A stretch of 19,907 nucleotides of DNA from Chloroflexota bacterium (GCA_003695215.1 RFIM01000133.1:1-19907); one strand, 5' to 3'; shown: positions 7,081 through 15,019, numbered from the stretch's first letter. Notes: generated by a model not told the origin, from the letters alone. Translations and numbers: made by a program.

Positions 7081-9627
7081 ATGACCGATCAAGCCAACCC
7101 GATCGAGCCTGAAGCAGGCGCAGCGCCATCTGCGCCACCTGAAAACACGCCCCTTGCCGAGCCTGAGCCTTACGATCCAAGTTTAGCCGAATTGCTGAGG
7201 CACTTTCTGAGCGCGCCGCGCCGCACGCTAGCGCATTTGCGCGCTGTGCTCTACGCCTTGCCCGAAGATCGGCTGACGCCCGCGCCAATGCCCGCTGCGG
7301 CCTCAGCAGTTGCCTCAGCTGAGAGCGCCGAGCGGCTATCGCCTCTGGCTGCGCTCTTCACGCCGACTTTGCCCGTCACGCGCCAACAAGCGCTCTTGGC
7401 TATCGGCTTGGCAATTCTCACGATCCTCGCCTTGATCGGCTCGGCTGATTTGCAATCGCCTGCAGCGCGCCGCAGCTTGGAGCTGCCTTTTGGCGGCGCG
7501 CTGCTGCTCTTGACGCTATTGGCCGCAGCTGCGATCGCCGCTGTGAGCAACGTCGGCCTGCCGCTGCAGCGCCTGCCGCGCCTCAGCCTGCCCGAAGCGC
7601 CGCCGCGTCTCTCGGATGGTTACAACACGCCGATAGATCGTTTCTTGGCAGCGCATGGTTTGCGGCTCGTCTTGGCTGTGATTGGCCTGCTGGGCAATTT
7701 GGCGGCGTGGTTCTTCAACGCCAACAATCAATTCACTGCGTTTGGCACGCTAGCCTGGCTGCTGAGCATCGCCGCTTGGATTGGCGCCTTCGCGCCGCGA
7801 ATGCAGGGCGCACTTTCCACAGAGCGCGCCAAGACTTGGCTCAAAGGGCTGAGCGGCGCCTTCCGCCTGCGCTGGTCATGGACTGTGGCGCTCCTGGTGG
7901 CGATCCTGGTGGCAGGCACATGGTTGCGCCTGAGCGATCTGAGCCTGTATCTGCCTGACATGACTAGCGATCACGTGGAGAAGGCCCTGGATGCGCAAAA
8001 AGTGCTAGATGGCGACCGCTCAGTTTTCTTCCCAAACAACGGCGGTCGTGAAGTCTTCCAGATGTATTTCATTGCATTCTTGCACCAAGTGACGGGCATT
8101 CCAATCAGCTTTGAGCTGCTCAAGCTAGCCAGCGGGCTAGAAGGCATCTTGACAATCCTGCTCGCCTATTGGCTTGGGCGCGCCTTTTACGGCGAGGAGA
8201 ATCGGCAGCTGGGCAATTTGGTAGGCCTGCTGATGGCGGCATTTGTGGCGGTCAGCTATTGGCACATCATGCTCTCGCGGCTTGGTTTGCGCATCGTGCT
8301 GACGCCCTTGGTGGTCACCTTGTTGTTGATCTTCTTGGTGCGCGCGCTGCGTCACAATCGGCGCGGCGATTGGATCATCAGCGGCTTGCTGCTCGGCGCA
8401 GGCTTGTATTTTTATCAAGCGGTGCGCATTGTGCCGCTCATGCTGATCGTCGGGCTGATTTTGGCTATCGCACTGCGCGCGCGCAGTTGGCGTGCGCTCG
8501 GCGCTTACGTATTCAACTTCACAGCGCTCGTGGTGATCGCCTTTGCCGTTTTCGTGCCGTTAGCGCGCTATCTGTACGACTATCCTGAGTTTTTTCTGGC
8601 GCGCACAACGGGCAGGCTTTTTGGCGAGGACGTGATTGAGATTCGCAACAGCCAAGGCGAGGTGATCGGCACGCGCCCTGCCCAGGTCGCGGATCGGATC
8701 GCCGCTTTTCAGCAGAATCTGGGCGTCTTGGGCGAGACACTGCGCCGTTCCATTTTGATGTTCAATCATCGTGGCGATACAGCCTGGATCACAGGCGATC
8801 CAGACGGATCGCCTCAACTTGATCCGTACACGGGCGCTTTCTTCGTGCTAGGGCTAGGCCTGCTCTTTGGGCGGCTGTTGCGCCGCCGCGATCCTGCGGA
8901 ATGGCTCCTGCCGCTCAGCATCCTGATCCTGATCCTGCCTTCGGCGCTGGCAATAGCCTTCATCATCGAGGTGCCGAGCGCAACTCGCGCTAGCGGCGCC
9001 TTGCCGTTGGTCTATCTGGTAACTGCCTTCGGTATGGCGGCGCTCGTGATCGGCATTGGGCAAGGCATGCCGCGTTTGTGGCTGCGGCGCGCTGTGTATG
9101 TTGGCGCGGCGCTCATCGTGCTGATCAGCGCTTCAATCAACTACGAGCGCTATTTCGTGGATGCGATGCGCGATTACCGCAACTCGACCTTTCCCTATCG
9201 GCAGGCCGGCGCTATCATGCGCGGCTTCGCCCAAAGCACAGGCGCCTATGGCAACGTCTTCATGATCGCCTTCCCATACTGGTGGGATCATCGTGCGCTC
9301 GCCATTGAGGCGGGCGTGCCGAAATGGGGCAATGGCGTGTTGCGCGAGGAGGCCGTGCAGAGCATCCTTAACTTTCTGCGCGCCAATATCGGGACGCCTT
9401 TCGAGATGCGGCCCGATCGGCAGATGCTCTTTTTCTTCAATCCGAACGACCAGACGCTGGTATCAGAGCTTGCCGAAGTCTTTCCTGACGGCGTGGTCAT
9501 TCGAATTGCGGCCTACAACAGCGAACGCGACTTCAACTTGTACGTCACGCCGCCGCTGGGCTGCGCTTGGATGCAGCGCTACCTTGAGCGGACGGGCAAT
9601 TTTTGCGCCGATCGCCTTCAGAAATGA
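7081..9627 (+). CDS. GT39/ArnT-like integral membrane glycosyltransferase
   Basis: An 848-residue polytopic protein with about 15 hydrophobic spans. Residues 1-100 are soluble, Pro/Ala/Glu-rich and lack a signal peptide. Spans near 102-121, 137-157, 192-213 and 219-238 precede the GT-C core. The core opens with a membrane span at 266-284 followed by an acidic external loop, L-P-D-M-T-S-D-H-V-E-K-A (D293, D297, E300), matching the catalytic loop of GT39/PMT/ArnT enzymes that use polyprenyl-phosphate sugars. More spans lie between 353 and 496 and between 584 and 686. A soluble C-terminal domain (about 690-848) has N-V-F-M-I-A-F-P-Y-W-W-D and two late cysteines. Acceptor and sugar are unknown; cell-surface glycan or glycoprotein assembly is likely. 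The secreted LysM protein follows after 145 nt. Confidence 0.85.
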   Translation: MTDQANPIEPEAGAAPSAPPENTPLAEPEPYDPSLAELLRHFLSAPRRTLAHLRAVLYALPEDRLTPAPMPAAASAVASAESAERLSPLAALFTPTLPVTRQQALLAIGLAILTILALIGSADLQSPAARRSLELPFGGALLLLTLLAAAAIAAVSNVGLPLQRLPRLSLPEAPPRLSDGYNTPIDRFLAAHGLRLVLAVIGLLGNLAAWFFNANNQFTAFGTLAWLLSIAAWIGAFAPRMQGALSTERAKTWLKGLSGAFRLRWSWTVALLVAILVAGTWLRLSDLSLYLPDMTSDHVEKALDAQKVLDGDRSVFFPNNGGREVFQMYFIAFLHQVTGIPISFELLKLASGLEGILTILLAYWLGRAFYGEENRQLGNLVGLLMAAFVAVSYWHIMLSRLGLRIVLTPLVVTLLLIFLVRALRHNRRGDWIISGLLLGAGLYFYQAVRIVPLMLIVGLILAIALRARSWRALGAYVFNFTALVVIAFAVFVPLARYLYDYPEFFLARTTGRLFGEDVIEIRNSQGEVIGTRPAQVADRIAAFQQNLGVLGETLRRSILMFNHRGDTAWITGDPDGSPQLDPYTGAFFVLGLGLLFGRLLRRRDPAEWLLPLSILILILPSALAIAFIIEVPSATRASGALPLVYLVTAFGMAALVIGIGQGMPRLWLRRAVYVGAALIVLISASINYERYFVDAMRDYRNSTFPYRQAGAIMRGFAQSTGAYGNVFMIAFPYWWDHRALAIEAGVPKWGNGVLREEAVQSILNFLRANIGTPFEMRPDRQMLFFFNPNDQTLVSELAEVFPDGVVIRIAAYNSERDFNLYVTPPLGCAWMQRYLERTGNFCADRLQK

Positions 9628-9698
9628 CGGCGTGTCCGAATCTGGTTAGAAAGACCTAGCAGCTGACTAGCGCGTTCGGCGAAATTCACATAAACTAG

Positions 9699-9725
9699 GC
9701 ATAGGCATGATCGGCACGCCTATGC
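9699..9725. promoter_or_regulatory. Perfect 8-bp inverted repeat upstream of the LysM gene
   Basis: GCATAGGC and GCCTATGC are perfect arms around an 11-nt loop, in the 145-bp gap between the glycosyltransferase and LysM genes, about 48 nt before the LysM ATG. It could be a leader hairpin or a protein-binding site. It is not followed by a T-tract, so it is a poor terminator for the glycosyltransferase. I found no convincing promoter hexamers beside it. Confidence 0.4.
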
Positions 9726-9772
9726 GCTGAGCATGTGCTGTGAGGCTTGGCAAGTTGAAAGGATTCCTGATA

Positions 9773-10402
9773 ATGCGTCGTTCCTTCCAGTTTTATAGTC
9801 TGTGCATGCTTGTGGTAGTAGCGTTGCTGGGCATCCATCTTGGCGCGCCTTCGCCTGCCCAAGCGCAGACGTGCGCTGTGGTGCATGTAGTGCGCCCTGG
9901 CGAGAATCTGTTCCGCATTGGTTTGGCTTACGGCTTCAGCTGGACAGTGCTGCAAAGCTACAATGGCTTGCTGAATCCGAACCACATTCGCGTCGGTCAG
10001 CGTATTTGCATTCCACCGCATGCGGTAGCGCCACCAGTGGTTGTGCTGCCGCCTGTGGTTGTGCCGCCGACGGTTTACTTCCCGCCGCCTGGCGTCATCC
10101 CTGCCATCACTTTCAACACGCGCAGCGCCCGCATTGGCGATACCATTGTGATCAGCGGCGTGCGCTTCCCAGGCAATGCCACAGTGGATATCTTCATCGC
10201 GCCGCGCACGCCAGGCGTTCCGTCTGTCTATCCGTCGCTCGCCTCTGGCACGGCAAGCGTGAACCCTGATGGCACCTTTGTCACTAATTTCACTATCCCT
10301 GCCACAGTCGGCGGCGTGCCGCTCACTGGCAGCTCATTCTCGATCCTGGTGCGAGCGCGCGGCTCAGGTTACTACGCCTTCAACTTTGTGAATGCGCGCT
10401 GA
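9773..10402 (+). CDS. Secreted LysM-domain protein
   Basis: A 209-residue exported protein. The signal peptide is R2-R3, a hydrophobic core at 9-24 and a likely cleavage A-Q-A/Q near 31-32. The LysM domain covers about 38-81, beginning H-V-V-R-P-G-E-N-L-F-R-I and ending V-G-Q-R-I-C-I-P-P, so it should bind peptidoglycan or another N-acetylglucosamine polymer. Cys34 and Cys79 bracket the domain and could form a disulfide. A Pro/Val-rich linker (83-108) leads to a beta-rich C-terminal domain (110-209) of Ig-like or IPT-like character; I do not recognise its family. The start at ATG 9773 has AAAGGA 9 nt upstream; a GTG at 9740 in frame is less likely. The stop overlaps the rdgB start by 11 nt. 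Confidence 0.88.
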   Translation: MRRSFQFYSLCMLVVVALLGIHLGAPSPAQAQTCAVVHVVRPGENLFRIGLAYGFSWTVLQSYNGLLNPNHIRVGQRICIPPHAVAPPVVVLPPVVVPPTVYFPPPGVIPAITFNTRSARIGDTIVISGVRFPGNATVDIFIAPRTPGVPSVYPSLASGTASVNPDGTFVTNFTIPATVGGVPLTGSSFSILVRARGSGYYAFNFVNAR

Positions 10403-11000
10403 AGGGCAACTGTTAGTAGCTACCACGAACACGGGCAAACTGCGCGAGTATCAGCGCTTGCTGGCAGATTTGCCCGTCAAGTTGTACGCTTTGAAGGATT
10501 TGGCAGAGCGCCTGCCCGAAGTCGCCGAGACAGGCGCCACCTTTGAGGAGAACGCCTTACTGAAGGCGCGCACTTATAGCGCGCAGGCAAAGCTGCCGGT
10601 GTTGGCTGATGACTCTGGGCTGATGGTCGATGCCCTAGATGGCGCGCCGAGCGTGTATTCGGCGCGCTATGCGCCAACGGCGCCGGCGCGCAATGCCAAG
10701 CTGCTTGCTGCACTGGCCGACGTGCCGATCGAGCAGCGCACGGCGCGTTTTGTGTGCGTGATTGCAGTGGTGGTGCCGCTAACTGATGGCGCTTTGACGG
10801 CCATAGCAGAGGGACACTTGGAAGGTCGGATCGCCTTTGAAGCGCGCGGTCAGAACGGCTTTGGCTACGATCCGATCTTCCTGTTGCCTGATGGGCGCAC
10901 TTTGGCAGAGCTTTTGCCTGCAGAGAAGGACGCCATCAGCCACCGCGGCAAGGCGCTGGCCAAGCTGAAGCCGCTGCTGCTGCCTATGCTGAGCCTGTAG
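10392..11000 (+). CDS. rdgB: RdgB/HAM1 family non-canonical purine NTP pyrophosphatase
   Basis: A 202-residue cytosolic house-cleaning enzyme that hydrolyses dITP, ITP and XTP to monophosphates, keeping deaminated purines out of nucleic acids. Family motifs are all present: substrate loop T-T-N-T-G-K at 11-16, G-A-T-F-E-E-N-A at 48-55, the catalytic D-D-S-G at 73-76 followed by V-Y-S-A-R-Y-A, G-F-G-Y-D-P-I-F at 156-163, and S-H-R-G-K-A at 183-188. Length is normal. The ATG at 10392 lies inside the end of the LysM gene, so the two are probably co-transcribed, although the functions look unrelated. Its 3' end overlaps the convergent response regulator by 17 nt. Confidence 0.96.
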   Translation: MRAEGQLLVATTNTGKLREYQRLLADLPVKLYALKDLAERLPEVAETGATFEENALLKARTYSAQAKLPVLADDSGLMVDALDGAPSVYSARYAPTAPARNAKLLAALADVPIEQRTARFVCVIAVVVPLTDGALTAIAEGHLEGRIAFEARGQNGFGYDPIFLLPDGRTLAELLPAEKDAISHRGKALAKLKPLLLPMLSL

Positions 11001-11763
11001 ATTGCTCGCCCTGCAACTCACGCCTGAAATCCACGAAGCGGTAGCCGACGCCGCGCTCAGTCAGGATATATTTCGGATGCGCAGGGTCTTCTTCGATCTT
11101 CTCGCGCAGGTAGTTGACGTACAGCCTGACGTAGTGCGTTTCATCGCGGTATTCATAGCCCCAGACTTTGGCCAGAATCTGCTCATGCGTGACCGTCCAG
11201 CCGGCATTTTCAATCAGGTGATAGAGCAGGCGGAATTCAGTTGGGCGCAGCTTGATCAGCTCGCCATTGACGATCACGGCGCGCCGATTGAAGTCCACGC
11301 TGAGCCGATCGTCAATTTTGAGGATAGCGCGCTCAGGCGTGGCTGCGGCGCTCTCGGCGCGCCGCAAGACGGCGCGAATGCGGCTGGAGAGCTCGCGCGG
11401 GCTGAACGGCTTAGTAATGTAGTCATCCGCGCCGAGTTCCAAGCCTTTGACCTTGTCATCTTCCTCGCCTTTGGCAGTCAGCATGATGACGGGCAAGTTA
11501 GAGAACTCACGCAGCATGCGCAGCGTCTCAAAGCCATCGAGATTGGGCATCATCACGTCCAAGAGGACGATATCCGGCAGTTGCGTGCGGATCGCCTCAA
11601 GCGCGCGGATGCCGTCAGTGGCCTCAATCACTTGGAAGCCTTCCAACTCCAGGTTCATGCGGATGAAGCCGATCATGCGCGGCTCGTCATCCACAACCAG
11701 CACGCGCAAGCGCTCGCGCGGCCCTGAAGGCGCTTTGCCGCTCGTCGAAGACTTGCCCGCCAT
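10984..11763 (-). CDS. OmpR/PhoB-family response regulator
   Basis: A 259-residue DNA-binding regulator. After a 17-residue flexible N-terminus, the receiver domain runs about 20-135 with acidic D25-D26, phosphoacceptor Asp69 in L-L-D-V-M-M-P, Thr96 and Lys118 (K-P-F), so it should be phosphorylatable. The winged-helix output domain is about 148-247, with the recognition helix around 209-222 and the closing wing R-G-V-G-Y-R-F. GGAGG lies 7 nt before the ATG. It is the last gene of the kinase/PP2C/VWA/FHA operon, only 12 nt after the preceding gene, and has no adjacent histidine kinase. It may take phosphate from the GAF histidine kinase at 2619-4391, another kinase elsewhere, or be modified by the operon's Ser/Thr kinase; the sequence cannot decide. 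Confidence 0.95.
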   Translation of the reverse strand: MAGKSSTSGKAPSGPRERLRVLVVDDEPRMIGFIRMNLELEGFQVIEATDGIRALEAIRTQLPDIVLLDVMMPNLDGFETLRMLREFSNLPVIMLTAKGEEDDKVKGLELGADDYITKPFSPRELSSRIRAVLRRAESAAATPERAILKIDDRLSVDFNRRAVIVNGELIKLRPTEFRLLYHLIENAGWTVTHEQILAKVWGYEYRDETHYVRLYVNYLREKIEEDPAHPKYILTERGVGYRFVDFRRELQGEQSTGSA

Positions 11764-11775
11764 GCTTATACCTCC

Positions 11776-12015
11776 CTAATCGCGGAAAGGCAGGATCGTC
11801 GGACCTTCCTGATCGGGCATCACTTCGATGAAGCTGATGCGCGTCATGGGGAAGATGACGGTTGTGACTTCGGCAAGGATGTTCTGATAATCCTTGCCAT
11901 CGCGTGTGCGCGGATTGCGCCCGATGATCAGAGTATCTGTCGCTGTTGGCAGTTCATCTACATCCAGCAGCAGTGGCGGATCGTTGATGAGATGGATGTA
12001 AAGGGTGTAAGTCAT
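11776..12015 (-). CDS. Small conserved-looking protein of unknown function
   Basis: A 79-residue soluble protein that I do not recognise. The start at ATG 12015 is well supported by AAAGG 7 nt upstream; the frame continues upstream into the FHA gene. The sequence alternates short hydrophobic strands: T-L-Y-I-H-L-I near the N-terminus, L-L-L-D-V-D-E-L, T-D-T-L-I-I-G, then N-I-L-A-E-V-T-T-V-I-F-P and R-I-S-F-I-E-V. A charged loop (N-P-R-T-R-D-G-K-D) lies in the middle. The pattern suggests an all-beta small barrel or sandwich; a resemblance to Sm-like small barrels is only an impression. It lies 13 nt after the FHA gene and 12 nt before the response regulator, so it belongs to the signalling operon. 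Confidence 0.75.
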   Translation of the reverse strand: MTYTLYIHLINDPPLLLDVDELPTATDTLIIGRNPRTRDGKDYQNILAEVTTVIFPMTRISFIEVMPDQEGPTILPFRD

Positions 12016-12028
12016 TGGCAAGCCTTTC

Positions 12029-12541
12029 TCATTTACCGTCAGTCTTGAAATAGATGTGGCAGACGAGCTTGCCGATCCGAATCTCGTCGCCATCGCGCAA
12101 CACACGCGGTTGATTCGGAATCAGGCGCTGCCCGTTCAGATGTGTGCCATTGACGCTGCCCAAGTCTACCAGCATGAGCGTATCTTCGCCGCGCCGAATG
12201 GCGGCATGAATGCGCGAGACGCCGTGCTCATAGGCGCCATAAGGCGTCAGGTCTATGGTTGGCGTAGTGGAGTTGCTGCCATCATAGCGCCCGATGATGG
12301 TCTCTTGCTGTGGCTCGATCTCTATGGGCGAAGGGTTATCGCGAATTTGCAGCACAATGGTGCTTTTTGGGCTGAAGCGCGCTGTGCCCCAGCCGCTCTT
12401 GGCGTTCAAGCCGCCCGTGCCAGTGGGCAAACGCTTGGTTGAGGTTTGGGCGCCTTGCTCAGTGTAGAGAACCTGTCCGCACTCCTCACAAAACAGCACG
12501 CCTTCGCGGTTACTATGGGCGCAATAAGGGCAAGTTTTCAT
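12029..12541 (-). CDS. Zinc-ribbon and FHA domain protein
   Basis: A 170-residue cytosolic phosphothreonine reader. The N-terminal zinc ribbon has C4-x2-C7 and C18-x2-C21. A Gly/Thr/Ser-rich linker (30-60) with several threonines could be the kinase target, as in GarA-type proteins. The FHA domain runs about 62-168 with the conserved G84-R85, S109-R-I-H-A113 and N131-G132-T133...N136-G137 that bind phosphothreonine. It lies 21 nt after the VWA gene and 13 nt before the 79-residue gene, in the operon of a PknB-type kinase and PP2C phosphatase, which makes a role as adaptor or substrate of that kinase plausible. No membrane segment. Confidence 0.93.
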   Translation of the reverse strand: MKTCPYCAHSNREGVLFCEECGQVLYTEQGAQTSTKRLPTGTGGLNAKSGWGTARFSPKSTIVLQIRDNPSPIEIEPQQETIIGRYDGSNSTTPTIDLTPYGAYEHGVSRIHAAIRRGEDTLMLVDLGSVNGTHLNGQRLIPNQPRVLRDGDEIRIGKLVCHIYFKTDGK

Positions 12542-12562
12542 AAATCCTCTCTCCTGGAAAGG

Positions 12563-14017
12563 TTATTCACCCGAAGGGAGCAGGAGATAGCGCGTACCGT
12601 ACTTCAGGGCCTTATGACCTTCTTCTGAGATAGCACGGGTGCTGGAAACACGGCGCGCTTCTGCCATTGCAATATTTGCCAGGTCGGTATAGCCGCTCTC
12701 CAGCAGGCGCGTCGCCACAGTCTCCAGTTTTCGGGTCGCTTCACGAATATCGCCACGTACTGCCGCCTCAGAGGCTTTTTGTTGAATCCGATAGAGCGAT
12801 AGCTTACTGAGTGCATCCAAGATGATGCGCGGTCGTTCCTCAGCAGGCGGCTGGAACATCGCCTCAATTGAGACATCCGCCACAACTTGATAGTTGGTAC
12901 GATTATCCCACAGGATATCACCAGATGCCACTAAGCGCACCAAGCTGCGGAAGCCGACTGCCTTGATTGGCGGCAATTGTAAGGTCAGGATGACGGCGGT
13001 GTTCAAGCGCGGCAAGATCTGCCCGATCAGCAATGGGTCGCTCTCACACGAGAGCGGCTGCGCGCTTGGCGCCAGGCGAAAGGCGTTTTCTACAACGATA
13101 TCAGGGTCGGGCGCCACAGAGAGCGTGACGCGCTCGGCCACTGAGCGCCCAAGCGAGCGCAGGCGCTCTTCTAGGAAGCGTTGCACGACGTTGGGCGAGT
13201 TGATGTAGTGCGAAGAGCCGCCCGTCAGGCTCGCCAAGCGATCCAGAAAGGCATCGTTCCATTCCTCGCCAATGCCCATGGCGCTAATGCCAACGCCTTC
13301 GGCGGCGCAGCGCTCTGCCAAGGCTAGGCTATCCTGCTCATCGCCATAGGTGCGCCCATCAGTGATCAGGATGATGTGATTGGCAAAGCCTCTGGCAGCA
13401 TAGCGCTGATTCTGCTCATAAGCGGCGCGCAGCCCTTGGTATATCTCAGTGCTGCCGCCTGCCTGAATAGTAGTGATGAGCGTCTTAGCGGCATTTTTAT
13501 CCTTCAAAGGCGCGGCGGGCACTAGCACTTCAGCGCGGTCGCTAAAGGCCACAACAGATAGCACATCTTGCTCGGTCAGGTTCTCAATCAGGCGATGCGC
13601 CGCGACTTTGGTGCGTTCCAGGCGTATGCCGTTCATTGAGGTGCTGCGGTCAATCACTAAAGTCAGGTTCAAGGGCGTGTTCGTGATGACCAAATTGGGG
13701 TCAGGCACCAGCTCGACCAACAGATACAGCACCTGGCTTTCATCCAAGACGGGAATAATGCGCGAGCTAGGCGTCACCTTGATAGTGAAATACGGCTTCT
13801 CGGGCAGCTGTTGGCGGCGCTTGCTATCATACCTAGCGCGTTCAGCGGGGTCGCTGAGGGTATCGTGCGCAGCCGTGATATCTCGGAATTGGCTAGCGGC
13901 GCCAGGGTGCGGGTTAATATCAGGGTGCAGGCGGCGTGCAGCGGCGCGGTAAGCTCGGCGGATATCGTCCTCGAGAGCTTCTGAAGAAACGCCCAAGACA
14001 GCGTACAAATCTGACAT
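12563..14017 (-). CDS. J-domain / von Willebrand factor A fusion protein
   Basis: A 484-residue cytosolic protein. Residues 2-68 are a J domain: L-Y-A-V-L-G-V, helix II R-R-A-Y-R-A-A-A-R, the H-P-D motif at 31-33 needed to stimulate DnaK ATPase, and D-P-A-E-R-A-R-Y-D. The VWA domain (about 75-290) has a complete metal site: D123-x-S125-x-S127, Thr190 (G-G-S-T-E-I-Y) and Asp220 (I-T-D-G). About 290-395 looks beta-rich; the C-terminus (395-484) is largely helical and resembles tails of other bacterial VWA proteins of this kind. No DnaJ zinc finger or G/F region is present, so it is not a general DnaJ. Start: ATG 14017 with AGGT 6 nt upstream; a GTG two codons earlier would lie too close to it. 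The gene sits 27 nt after the PP2C gene. Confidence 0.93.
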   Translation of the reverse strand: MSDLYAVLGVSSEALEDDIRRAYRAAARRLHPDINPHPGAASQFRDITAAHDTLSDPAERARYDSKRRQQLPEKPYFTIKVTPSSRIIPVLDESQVLYLLVELVPDPNLVITNTPLNLTLVIDRSTSMNGIRLERTKVAAHRLIENLTEQDVLSVVAFSDRAEVLVPAAPLKDKNAAKTLITTIQAGGSTEIYQGLRAAYEQNQRYAARGFANHIILITDGRTYGDEQDSLALAERCAAEGVGISAMGIGEEWNDAFLDRLASLTGGSSHYINSPNVVQRFLEERLRSLGRSVAERVTLSVAPDPDIVVENAFRLAPSAQPLSCESDPLLIGQILPRLNTAVILTLQLPPIKAVGFRSLVRLVASGDILWDNRTNYQVVADVSIEAMFQPPAEERPRIILDALSKLSLYRIQQKASEAAVRGDIREATRKLETVATRLLESGYTDLANIAMAEARRVSSTRAISEEGHKALKYGTRYLLLPSGE

Positions 14018-14044
14018 ATTCACACCTATGGTTGAGAAAGGCCA

Positions 14045-15001
14045 TCAACCAGGTAGCTGCACAAGAACTACTGTAATGTTATCGTTGCCGCCCTTATCGT
14101 TGGCAAGCGTCACTAGGCGATCGCAGGCTTCCTGCGGCGTAGCAGCGCTGCTGACCACCTGCCGAATGCGCTCTTCATCCACTAGGTTCCATAGGCCATC
14201 GCTGCACAGCAGCAAACGTGCGCCATCCTCAAGCGGCTTCATGAAGCTATCGACTTCCAGGTTCTCGTTCTGGCCGATGGCACGGTAAAGCACATTGCGC
14301 TGTGGATGAACAGCAGCTTCATCAGGCGTCAGGTGATCCAGATCGACCAGGCGCTGCACAAGCGAGTGATCTTTGGTGAGCTGCACAATGCCATCTTCAG
14401 TGATGTAGTAGGCGCGGCTATCGCCAACATGCGCGAAATAGGCGATAGTGCCATGCACTACAGCTACAGTGACTGTCGTGCCGCCTTCAGGCGCCTCACG
14501 AGCGACGACTTGGTTAGCTTTCTCCAAGGCCTCGCTCAAGATTTCGCCGATGTAAAGGTCTTCTGCTTCAGCTAGGCGCTTTAGGTAATAGTTTTGCAAG
14601 ATATGCTGGCTGACCACGCGCACTGCCAGCGCTGAAGCACGCTCGCCATACTCATGGCCGCCCATGCCGTCGGCAACTACGAACAGGCCAAAATCCGGCA
14701 TTGGCTGCGCGCCTTGCTGTGCGCTCAGCAGGGCGAAGAGCGAATCCTGGTTGTTGGCGCGCACCATGCCTTTGTGACTGTTGGCGCCGTAGCTCAAGTG
14801 CTTGCTCGGCGGCGCCGCAAAGGGCATCACTTGCGACATATCGCGTTGCGTCGCGGCCAACTCTTCAGGCGAGAGCTTGGCAGTGGCTAAGGTGCCTGAT
14901 GAATCAGGCTGAGCAGAAGCTGTAGGCTCAGAGCGCGTTTGATTGTTTTGAGACGCTTCTGACTCAGCACGCACATTGAATAAGCGGCGCAAAAAGCCCA
15001 T
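14045..15001 (-). CDS. PP2C-family Ser/Thr protein phosphatase
   Basis: A 318-residue PPM phosphatase. Residues 1-66 are a low-complexity Ser/Thr/Gln/Ala-rich tail starting with a basic amphipathic M-G-F-L-R-R-L-F. The catalytic domain from about 69 has the metal-binding motifs: R81-x-N-N-Q-D86, V-A-D111-G-M-G-G-H, G-G-T-T-V-T at 173-178, H-V-G-D-S-R-A-Y at 191-198, K-D-H-S at 210-213, C-S-D268-G-L-W and G-G-N-D307-N-I-T. All metal-ligand aspartates are present, so it should be active. It starts 18 nt after the kinase stop, the usual pairing in which PP2C reverses PknB-type phosphorylation. No transmembrane segment. Confidence 0.96.
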   Translation of the reverse strand: MGFLRRLFNVRAESEASQNNQTRSEPTASAQPDSSGTLATAKLSPEELAATQRDMSQVMPFAAPPSKHLSYGANSHKGMVRANNQDSLFALLSAQQGAQPMPDFGLFVVADGMGGHEYGERASALAVRVVSQHILQNYYLKRLAEAEDLYIGEILSEALEKANQVVAREAPEGGTTVTVAVVHGTIAYFAHVGDSRAYYITEDGIVQLTKDHSLVQRLVDLDHLTPDEAAVHPQRNVLYRAIGQNENLEVDSFMKPLEDGARLLLCSDGLWNLVDEERIRQVVSSAATPQEACDRLVTLANDKGGNDNITVVLVQLPG

Positions 15002-15019
15002 GATTACTCTACCTTGCCT

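Noticed and set aside
11002..11727. A 241-codon open frame opposite the response regulator, and a 223-codon one opposite the ugpC-like gene (5284-5955)
   Set aside because: Both are shadows of well-supported genes; their translations are rich in His/Arg/Ala and match nothing I recognise.
12563..14017. Annotating the J-VWA protein as DnaJ
   Set aside because: Only the J domain is shared; there is no G/F region, zinc finger or C-terminal substrate domain.
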